Shown: piece by piece, positions 7,416 through 14,081 of the stretch
How positions within the stretch are numbered: position 1 is the first letter of the stretch
How the letters are laid out: each line of letters begins with the position of its first letter
Origin: Strigomonas culicis
Taxonomy: Eukaryota > Euglenozoa > Kinetoplastea > Trypanosomatida > Trypanosomatidae
Length of the DNA: 14,081 bases
Direction of reading: 5' to 3'
NCBI GenBank assembly: GCA_000482145.1
Contig: AUXH01000508.1
Coordinates: forward strand, 1 to 14,081
Notes under the pieces: generated by a model
Seen by the model: the letters and a program-made list of their open reading frames with translations, nothing else
Databases searched by the model: none
What the model was told of the DNA's origin: nothing
Position numbers and translations under genes: made by a program

Positions 7416-8427
7416 ATGTACCGCGAACTGTGTGTGATTGAGAAGGGCCCCGTGTTTGAGAAGGCCACTGCCATCCAGACAAAGACGATCCCTACAAAGG
7501 TGCAGAGCAACGAGGTGCTGCTGCGCCATGTGTACGCCGGCGTCAACGCCACGGACATCAACGCCATCCAAAACACGTATGGCGACCTCCTCACGCCGCC
7601 CTACCCCATCGGCCTGGAGGGTCTGGGCCAGGTCACGCTGGTCGGCTCCGACGTGAAGCACCTGCACGTGGGTGACTACGTTGTGTCCTACAGCCGAGGC
7701 GGCTACAGCGAGTATCAGATCGTCAGCGCCAACGTGTGCTTCCCGGTCCCCACGCCGGACCCGCACTACCTCGCTCTCTGCGTGAGCGGCCTCACCGCCG
7801 CCGCCGCGATCGGCGAGCTCGGGAGGCCGAGGACGGGCGAGGTGGCGCTGGTGACGGCGGCGGCCGGCGGCACTGGCACCATTGCGGTGCAGCTCCTCAA
7901 GCACAAGTACGGCTGCCACGTGGTCGGGACGTGCAGCAGCGCGGAGAAGGAAGCGTACCTCAAGTCCATCGGCTGCGACGCCGTCATCAACTACAAGGTC
8001 GGCGAGGCGGAGCTGACGGAGGCGCTGCGCCGCGCCGCGCCGCGGGGGTACGACATCGTGTACGAGTGCGTGGGCGGCGCTCTGCGCGAGGCGGCGCTGC
8101 AGCAGCTCGCGGTGGGGGGTCGCGTCATCTTTATCGGCGCCATCAGCGGGTACAAGTCAGGCGCCACGTGGCGGATCACGGAGGACGAGGATCTGCTCCG
8201 CAAAAGCGCTCTTCTCATCAAGAGCGCATCGCTCAATGGCTTTTTACTGACCCATTTCGCCGAGACCCTTCCGGGGTACTTTGCCGACCTCCGTCAGCGG
8301 TACGATGCGGAAGGAGCTGAAGATACACTGCGACCAGAATATCTTCGAGGGTCTTGAGCAGGCGGCCAACGCGGTCGCATACTTGCACTCGGGGAAGAGC
8401 TTCGGAAAAGTGGTTCTAAAACTGTAA
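7416..8427 (+). CDS. ZADH2/PTGR3-like quinone/enone oxidoreductase, with one frameshift
   Basis: The frame from ATG 7416 runs to TGA at 8355-8357, but homology to the medium-chain reductase family leaves it near 8307-8311 and continues in the +1 frame to TAA at 8425-8427. The continuation carries a typical C-terminus (Gly-Leu-Glu, Gly-Lys-x-x-Gly-Lys-Val-Val). One surplus base, probably in the GCGG at 8307-8310, explains this; the joined product would be about 336 residues, normal for the family. Visible features are a GroES-like N-terminus with Gly-Val-Asn-Ala-Thr-Asp-Ile-Asn (about 43-50), a nucleotide-binding Ala-Ala-Ala-Gly-Gly-Thr-Gly loop (148-154), and a His-Val-Val-Gly-Thr-Cys-Ser-Ser segment close to human ZADH2/PTGR3. 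No zinc-binding Cys/His set is seen, as expected for quinone and enone reductases. It would use NADPH to reduce quinones or alpha,beta-unsaturated carbonyls; substrate and location are unknown. Family confidence is high. Confidence 0.85.
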
Positions 8428-8846
8428 GTGGACATAGGACATGAATTGTATAAACAGTTCCTTATCCACTATGGAGGATTGGTTTCTGTCTGTTGTTTAT
8501 TATTATTATTGCTAGTTTGTTCATTTGACTTACATGCTTTTTCCTTTTCCTTTTCGTTCCAATATACCATTATTAGTCAGTTTGGCTAATGCAGATGCAC
8601 TGGGGACTTCTATGCATCTCAGCATCAGGAGCGAAGCAAAGGACGTACTTTTTAAGAATGGTGTTCGTGTTTGGAGCGCACTTCTCTCTTTTCCGGCCCC
8701 CCTTTTTTTGACCCACTTTTGTCGTTGTGTTTAACTATCTGACCTGCTTCTTCGCTTCTTTTTTTTTTTTCAATGGCATCTACCAAGGATTTGCGGACGT
8801 AGAAAACAAACAAATACAAAAGAGTAGTCATTGCTATTCTGTAAAC
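8428..8846 (+). other. Intergenic region with trans-splicing signals
   Basis: A/T-rich, with a short ATT repeat near 8499-8514 and no credible ORF. A T run at about 8757-8770 is followed by AG at 8786-8787 (ACCAAG), the likely acceptor for the next gene, giving a 5' UTR of about 59 nt. That site would remove a nine-codon out-of-frame ORF starting at ATG 8773. Confidence 0.55.
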
Positions 8847-11308
8847 ATGGTGTCCATAGAACTACGAAACCTCCGCGTGCGCGGCAACGAGCTCTTCGAA
8901 CAACAGAATTACAATGGAGCGCTCCAAGTCTTTAAGGACGCCATTGGCATCTTTCTCGACAAGAAAGCAGCCGACTTCGACTCTGTGGAGGAGTTTGTGA
9001 AGGTCGCTGGTAACCTTTGTATTTGCTACTACACGAAGGGAGAGCTGGACGACTGCTTCACCACCGCGCGGGAGCTTCTGTCGACGTACCCCATCATCCC
9101 CAAGGCGTACGGCGCCATCGGGATGTGTGTCGTCGACCGCCTCAAGCAACAAGAGGCGGCGGGTCCGCTGCGAACGGGGGAGGACCTCCGGCGCGACCCG
9201 CTGCGGTACGTGGTGAAGATCGCGGGGATCCAGTGCAGCGTGGACGAGGCGCACACGTACCTCACGCGCGCGGTGCTGCTCTCGGAGGGGGCGCTGCAGG
9301 TGTCGCTGGGCCCCTACGTCCAGGCGGCCGTGCGGCTCACCAGCGAGCAGCTCCTGTCCGCCGGCCAGCCGATCGAGCGCGAGCACGGCCGCGAGCTGCT
9401 CGACCGCCTGTGCCCGCCGGAGCCCCAGCTGCCCCTCGTGCCCGTCACGCTCACGCTCTCCAAGCCACCCGTGTCGAGCCGCGTGCGGGTCTACGATGCG
9501 CTGACCGGCAGGCCGATGGCGGACGACGCGGCGCGCCCACCGGCCGACATCGCGAGGCGATGCGCGAGGCTGAGCAGCCGGAGGCCGCGTGCGAGCAGCC
9601 GCCGCGGTGCCCCACGGACTTCATGCTCTCCCTGCAGCCGGTGGCGGTGCGGGTGTGCCACTCCGAGCGCGGGGGGCTGCCCCGCGGGCTGACCGTCGTG
9701 CGTGCGGAGATGCCCTTCGCGACGGCCAACTGGCTCGCGCCGCATCGGGACGAGGCCGTCGCGCCGAACGCCATGGTCGTGGACGAGTCCGTGCCGCGCC
9801 ACGTGGACCCCGCCACGGGCCTGGAGTACGGCATGATGATGATGCCGGAGGGTGGCATCTCGACGGAGGCCCCCCCCACCGCTTGCTGCGTCGCGTGCGG
9901 GAAGGAGGTGCTCGGCTCGCAGAGCCTGCAGATCGTCTCCTGCGCCACGTGCGAGGCCGTGCTGTACTGCTCGCCGAGCTGCGCGGACGGCTACCGCAGC
10001 CGCCACGACCGGTACGAGTGTGCGCTGTACCGCGCGCTGCGCGAGGCGGCCGCGCGGCGCTCGGCGTCGCGCGCGGCGGCGCCCCGCGACATGGCGGACG
10101 GCGCGACGGACCGCGACGTGCTGCCGGGCAGCGGCTGGCGGGTGGCAGACCTCCTCCACCGGACGCTCCCGCTGTGCGTCTCCGTGTTCAGCGGGCTGCA
10201 GACGAGGGAGGAGGGGTGGGAGGAGGTCGTCGCGGTCCTCCAGCGCGGCGTGCACCCGCACATCCGCTCCTGGCTGCCCAGCGCCGCGGTCGAGTGCGTG
10301 GAGGCGCTGGCGCGCCTGCTGCCCGCGCTGGACAGGCTGCCACTGCCAGTGGCGGACGGCGCCGCCTTCCTGCAGCAGCTGCTCGTCACGCTGCGGCTGT
10401 ACGGCACGCGGCGCGGCGAGGCGGAGGGCTGCGCCCTCTTCACGCAGCTGCTGAAGTTCCGCCACTCGTGCGAGCCCAACTGCGGGTGGTCCGACTCGAT
10501 GAAGTGCGTGACGACGAACCGCTTCATTTTCAAGGGCGAGGAGCTGACCGTCGCCATCGACAGTGAGTTTCCGCAGCACTGGCCGCTGCAGATCCGCCGC
10601 AAGTGGCTGTCGCGCTACCACGGCTTCTGGTGTCTCTGCGCGCGCTGCACCCGCGAGGAGGGCGCGGTCAACCGCGCGCGCGGGGACCTGTCGGACGACC
10701 TCACGGAGCAGCTCCTGACCGCGGACCGCATCCCCAGAACGCAGCGCGCGGACCGCTTCCCGACGCACCAGCTCCACACGCCGATCCACACCTGGATCCC
10801 CATAGCGGTCGAGCGCGGCCCGAAGGCCGTGGAGGCGCGCAAGAAGCTGGCGACACTGCGGGAGGAGGCGGCGCAGCACCTCGTGTGCTCGCACTACCTC
10901 TTCGAGGACGTGCGCAAGGCGCTGCTGAAAATCGCACTGCTGGAGGAGCAGAGCGAGAACGCCAAGGTGGAGGGGCGGCGCAGCCTGCTCTTCCTCGAGT
11001 CCATGTGGGCGGGCAGCATACCCTCCAAGGTGGATGTCATCCAATCTCTTCCGATGGTGCTCGAGACGCGGCGGCGCCGTCAGCAGCAGAACGTGCGCCG
11101 GCGCCATCGCGAGCAGCGGCCGCCGGCGGCGCAGGACGGCGACGACGAGGAACGGAACAGCGCTACCCCTGCACCAGCCCCGGCTAGAGTGGCAGCGGCA
11201 GTGTCCTCCTCGGGCAAGCTGCGGCGTGCGGTGCCGGAGCGTGACTATTCTGAGGGTACTATTGTCGACCTCTTCTTTGGGTCCTATCACGCGTGGTACT
11301 GCTTGTAG
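8847..11308 (+). CDS. TPR-MYND-SET (SMYD-class) protein, with one frameshift
   Basis: ATG 8847 is the first in-frame ATG after the predicted acceptor at 8787. The frame is good to about 9530, then the coding signal moves to another frame by about 9552 and runs to TAG at 11306-11308; the first frame ends at 9692. One missing base between about 9530 and 9552 explains it; the joined product would be about 820 residues. In order: a TPR-like helical N-terminus; the start of a split SET domain (Glu-Arg-Gly-Gly near 9664); a MYND zinc finger at 9887-10021 with paired Cys (C-x2-C, C-x2-C, C-x3-C, H-x4-C); the SET core with His-Ser-Cys-Glu-Pro-Asn (10463-10480) and Gly-Glu-Glu-Leu (10535-10546); and a post-SET C-x-C-x2-C (10631-10648). 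SMYD proteins methylate lysines on histones or other proteins. The residue matching the usual catalytic Tyr after Gly-Glu-Glu-Leu appears changed, so activity is uncertain. The C-terminus is basic and low in complexity. It is longer than typical animal SMYDs. Confidence 0.85.
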
Positions 11309-11891
11309 GCAGCGCAGCGCACCCCACGTGTCGGAATCGCCGGTCGTTGCACTTTTTGTCTGTACAGTTGGAGAGGCTTTTTGCAGCTTTTTGTTTTCGT
11401 TCGTCTTGATACATTACTTAATTGGCATTGCAAGTTGACACAGAAGGATGAGGGTCCAGCACAGGTGTTGCAAAGAGCGAGAAAAGGGTAAGATCTTCTA
11501 TATACAAACATGATATACATGGACAATGGGCGCACTGCTGCGTCCTTCTCTCTTTTGAGAGACCGACCCCTCATGATCGACTCTCTGGATCCCTCTGTGT
11601 ATGAGCCTCTATCAGCCGGTTTGCCATAATTATTTTTTTTTTACTGTTTATTGTTGTACAGGATTAGAGTATTCACATCCGTTCCTCACGCACTCTCCAC
11701 CGATGTTAACTCAGAACGGTTTACACTGTCCCTTTGCACTTGCGTTTCTTCTTGTTTCATCTGACCTCTAGTTTCACTTTTCCCCCGCTTTTCTCTTCTT
11801 GCAGAGTTTACCTCTGAGTATCCGCAGAACAAGGGCATCAAGGTTGCTGCTTTTTAGACGTGTTGTCGATTGACATACTGTTTGTGTAGTA
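11309..11891 (+). other. Intergenic region with trans-splicing signal and a coding-like fragment
   Basis: Mostly A/T-rich with a T run near 11631-11642. A strong C/T tract at about 11771-11800 ends in CTTGCAG (AG 11803-11804), the likely acceptor for the next gene, with a 5' UTR of about 87 nt that has no ATG. Directly after this AG lies a short in-frame, coding-like stretch described separately. Confidence 0.6.
11804..11857 (+). other. Short coding-like fragment in the 5' UTR, origin unknown
   Basis: From GAG at 11804 to TAG at 11855-11857 the DNA reads as 17 codons that look like a protein C-terminus (Glu-Phe-Thr-Ser-Glu-Tyr-Pro..., ending Lys-Val-Ala-Ala-Phe, then stop). Base use resembles coding DNA more than the flanking gap. 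Upstream, the frame runs through the C/T tract to a TGA at 11762-11764, so no complete gene is present. It may be a remnant of a lost gene or chance; I do not recognise it. Confidence 0.25.
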
Positions 11892-12878
11892 ATGAAGTTT
11901 CTACTCTCGTGTGCTGTCGGTGCCTCGCTGGCATGGGCGTCGAGCGCGCGTCAGTATACGGTGGACTGCTACCGCAGCATTGAGAACCCGCTGCACTTCC
12001 GAAACAAGCAGCGGCCCGGTCAGGTGTTTAGCCAGCGCTACGAGCCGTACCAGCTCGGCGAGATTGTGTCCATCACCTCCGACACGGCACTCTTTCGCTT
12101 TCTGCTCCACGAGAGCGACGACGAGTTCAACCTCAAGCCCTGCTCGACGCTGCAGGCGTGCTACAAGTACGGGGTGCAGCCGATGGACCAGTGCCAGCGC
12201 TTCTACACCCCCGTGACGGCGAACCACACAAAGGGCTACTTCGACCTCATCGTGAAGCGCAAGCAGGGGGGACTTATGACAAACCACCTGTTCGGCATGC
12301 ACGTCGGCGATCGGCTGCTGTTCCGCAGCGTCGCCTTCAAGATCCAGTACAAGCCGAACCGCTGGGACCACGTCGGCATGGTCGCCGGCGGGACCGGCTT
12401 CACGCCGATGCTGCAGATCATCCGTCACTCGCTGCAGGAGAAGTGGGATGACGGCAAGGTGGACCTGACGAAGCTCTCCTTTCTGTTCTGCAACCGCACG
12501 GAGCGGCACATCCTGCTGAAGGGCGTGTTCGATCAGCTCGCCAAGGACCACCCGAAGCGGTTCCGCCTCTTCTACACCATCGACCTGGCCATCGACAAGG
12601 AGAAGTGGCTGTCGGAGCCGAACCACTTTCTGGGCTTCGTGACCAAGGACATGCTGCGCGCGGCGATGCCGGCGCCGCAGGAGAAGCGGAAGGTGATCAT
12701 GCTCTGCGGGCCGGACGCGCTGCTCAACCACATCGCGGGGACGCCGCTGCAGACGCTCTCCGCCATGTCGAGCGGCCTCAACATCCAGCCGATGGGCACG
12801 GACCTGAACAACTTGGTCGATCTTGGTGGTCTCCTGAGGGACCTTGGGTACTCCAACGACGACATTTACCGATTCTAA
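11892..12878 (+). CDS. NADH-cytochrome b5 reductase-type flavoprotein
   Basis: ATG to TAA, 328 residues, about the usual length for this family. Residues 1-19 are hydrophobic with a basic residue at position 2, fitting a membrane anchor or mitochondrial targeting signal. The FAD-binding motif Arg-Phe-Tyr-Thr-Pro-Val-Thr is at 103-109, followed by a second flavin segment (Gly-Tyr-Phe-Asp-Leu at 115-119, with Thr-x-His-Leu-Phe at 130-134). The NADH-binding glycine motif Gly-Gly-Thr-Gly-Phe-Thr-Pro-Met is at 166-173, and the Cys-Gly-Pro motif is at 272-274. The enzyme would pass electrons from NADH via FAD to cytochrome b5 or a similar acceptor, used in fatty-acid desaturation and sterol synthesis or at the mitochondrial outer membrane. 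The usual Gly-Leu-Pro-x-Gly segment before the FAD motif is replaced by a Cys-containing stretch (about 84-101), so the natural acceptor may differ. Family call is firm; location is inferred. Confidence 0.92.
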   Translation: MKFLLSCAVGASLAWASSARQYTVDCYRSIENPLHFRNKQRPGQVFSQRYEPYQLGEIVSITSDTALFRFLLHESDDEFNLKPCSTLQACYKYGVQPMDQCQRFYTPVTANHTKGYFDLIVKRKQGGLMTNHLFGMHVGDRLLFRSVAFKIQYKPNRWDHVGMVAGGTGFTPMLQIIRHSLQEKWDDGKVDLTKLSFLFCNRTERHILLKGVFDQLAKDHPKRFRLFYTIDLAIDKEKWLSEPNHFLGFVTKDMLRAAMPAPQEKRKVIMLCGPDALLNHIAGTPLQTLSAMSSGLNIQPMGTDLNNLVDLGGLLRDLGYSNDDIYRF

Positions 12879-13338
12879 GGGAGAGGAAAGGAGGTGGCGG
12901 CCACACCGCCCACAACAAAAAAGAAGACAAAAGAAAGAGAAGCATATTCCCCAAAACAAACTAGAAGCAGCTGCAACTGGTGCACAGCGAAAAGAAAGCT
13001 TATGCCTGGGACAACGAAAGGTCTGGGTTTTAGTGACCCACGTACCTCTACACCTTTTCACAAACTTAAATGAATTACATGTTCAATACATCCTTTTTTT
13101 GTGTGTCTTACATTGGTCTAAGTGTGAATCACGAAGTGGCGCGAGCGGTAGTACATTTTGATAACTCGTTGCTTCATTGTGTTGTTGCCTGGTATCGTTC
13201 TGTCTGGTTTGTGTGATAAGCATAACGTTATGCACACTTCTCCCTTCTTTTCTTCTTCTTTTTTCGTCTTCTTCAGTCCATTGATTACTACTATAAAACA
13301 GAAAAATAAAAAAAAATAAACAAAAGCTATAATTGCAG
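12879..13338 (+). other. Intergenic region with trans-splicing signals
   Basis: Starts with an A-rich, likely 3' UTR stretch (about 12914-12960). No credible ORF. A C/T tract at about 13237-13274 ends in CTTCAG (AG 13275-13276), the probable acceptor, giving a 5' UTR of about 62 nt that is A-rich near the start codon. Another AG (13337-13338) touches the next start codon. Confidence 0.6.
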
Positions 13339-13944
13339 ATGTTGCGCTTCACGTCGGTCTCCCGCCAGGGACGTGCCATGATTTCTCGTGGTAGCCCCGA
13401 GTGGTCGCACCGCTTGGATCTGAAGAAGGGAAAGAAGACGACCCTCGCTCACAAGTTAGGTACTAGCAAGCCCAACAACGCGCTTCAGTACGCCCAAATG
13501 ACCCTTCATGACTTGTGCGAGTGGGTGCTGACGTACTCGCCGTGGCCGCTCACCTTCGGCCTCGCGTGCTGTGCCGTCGAGATGATGCACTGCTACGGCG
13601 CGCGGTACGACTTGGATCGCTTCGGTATTGTGCCGCGCCCGTCCCCCCGTCAGGCGGAGATCATCATCGTGTCCGGCACCGTGACGAACAAGATGGCCCC
13701 CATTCTCCGCCACGTGTATGTGCAGATGGTGAACCCGAAGTGGGTCATCTCCATGGGCAGCTGCGCCAACGGCGGCGGGTATTACCACTTCTCGTACGCC
13801 GTTCTCCGCGGCTGTGAGCGCGCCATCCCGGTCGACTTCTGGATCCCCGGGTGCCCTCCCTCGGCTGAGAGCCTCGTCTTCTGCCTCCACAACCTGCAGA
13901 AGAAGATCCGCTGGCATGAAATTCAAAAGTACTCTGTCCGATAA
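13339..13944 (+). CDS. Complex I PSST/NDUFS7/NuoB-type subunit (20 kDa)
   Basis: The ATG at 13339 (an in-frame TTG at 13333 is not used) gives 201 residues, ending in TAA at 13942-13944. The N-terminal ~35 residues are Arg/Ser-rich and lack acid, typical of a mitochondrial targeting peptide. The conserved core shows the N2 [4Fe-4S] ligands: the tandem Cys-Cys in Gly-Leu-Ala-Cys-Cys-Ala-Val-Glu, the Cys of Gly-Ser-Cys-Ala-Asn-Gly-Gly-Gly, and the Cys of Pro-Gly-Cys-Pro-Pro. These four residues hold the last iron-sulfur cluster before ubiquinone in respiratory complex I, so all known key ligands are present. It acts in the matrix arm at the inner mitochondrial membrane, and the gene is nuclear here. 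The sequence is highly conserved, so the call is firm. Confidence 0.97.
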   Translation: MLRFTSVSRQGRAMISRGSPEWSHRLDLKKGKKTTLAHKLGTSKPNNALQYAQMTLHDLCEWVLTYSPWPLTFGLACCAVEMMHCYGARYDLDRFGIVPRPSPRQAEIIIVSGTVTNKMAPILRHVYVQMVNPKWVISMGSCANGGGYYHFSYAVLRGCERAIPVDFWIPGCPPSAESLVFCLHNLQKKIRWHEIQKYSVR

Positions 13945-14032
13945 GTCGCACCCTAACCGGATAGGATCTCTGAAGCACATCGGCAACGGAGACTAAATAC
14001 GCATCCAAACAGCCACACACACGCATAACTGA

Positions 14033-14038
<6 letters not shown>

Positions 14039-14076
<38 letters not shown>
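14039..14076. repeat. Perfect (AT)19 dinucleotide microsatellite
   Basis: Nineteen tandem AT units lie in the 3' flank of the PSST-type gene, 94 bases after its stop codon, and run nearly to the window end. Such tracts vary in length between strains and are prone to assembly error. Confidence 0.97.
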
Positions 14077-14079
<3 letters not shown>

Positions 14080-14081
14080 GT

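Noticed and set aside
9491..11290. A 599-codon open frame on the minus strand opposite the SET/MYND gene
   Set aside because: It is composed mostly of Arg, Ala, Leu, His and Val, as expected from the complement of G+C-rich codons, and has no domain. The plus strand carries MYND and SET motifs there.
11452..11857. A possible two-exon, cis-spliced small gene using GTAAGA at 11488 and CTTGCAG at 11804
   Set aside because: The would-be first exon is only a dozen codons without coding character, cis-introns are very rare in trypanosomatids, and the AG is better explained as the trans-splice site of the b5 reductase.
11901..13061. A 386-codon minus-strand frame opposite the b5 reductase
   Set aside because: Shadow frame rich in Arg, Val, Leu and His, without any family motif; the plus frame has FAD and NADH motifs.
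7416..13944. A functional redox operon (quinone reductase, b5 reductase, complex I subunit)
   Set aside because: Trypanosomatid polycistrons usually join unrelated genes, and a SET/MYND gene lies between; order alone is no evidence of joint function.
1..14081. CRISPR arrays, insertion sequences, tRNA or rRNA genes
   Set aside because: No spaced direct repeats, transposase motifs, terminal inverted repeats or tRNA/rRNA-like sequences were seen; the setting is a eukaryotic nuclear genome.

Overview
This window looks like nuclear DNA of a trypanosomatid (kinetoplastid) protist. All nine recognisable genes lie on the + strand, none has an intron in its coding part, and every gap between genes has T/C-rich tracts followed by an AG, the layout of trans-splicing and polyadenylation signals in a polycistronic unit. 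Coding DNA is very G+C-rich, while the gaps are A/T-rich with long T runs. I cannot name the genus from sequence alone.

Layout: a 5'-truncated, low-complexity protein with cell-cycle-type motifs (1-1064); a small two-membrane-segment protein, possibly mitochondrial (1562-2065); an RRM-type RNA-binding protein (2769-3797); an unrecognised Ala/Arg-rich protein (4360-5583); a ubiquilin/DSK2-type UBL-STI1-UBA shuttle factor (5809-6960); a ZADH2/PTGR3-like zinc-free quinone/enone reductase (7416-8427, one frameshift); a TPR + MYND + SET protein of the SMYD class (8847-11308, one frameshift); an NADH-cytochrome b5 reductase-type flavoprotein (11892-12878); and the PSST/NDUFS7/NuoB subunit of respiratory complex I (13339-13944). 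The window ends in a perfect (AT)19 microsatellite.

The genes do not form one pathway. Neighbours in trypanosomatid polycistrons are usually functionally unrelated, so context says little about function. Several products point to mitochondrial or redox work (complex I PSST, the b5 reductase, the quinone reductase, perhaps the two-TM protein); others concern ubiquitin-dependent turnover, RNA binding and possible lysine methylation.

No mobile element, CRISPR array, rRNA or tRNA was seen. Points most worth a second look are the two single-base frameshifts in adjacent genes, a coding-like fragment just upstream of the b5 reductase, a possible alternative N-terminus on the ubiquilin, a uORF overlapping the start of the unknown gene, and a change at the usual SET catalytic tyrosine. 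I see no convincing new multi-gene system here.
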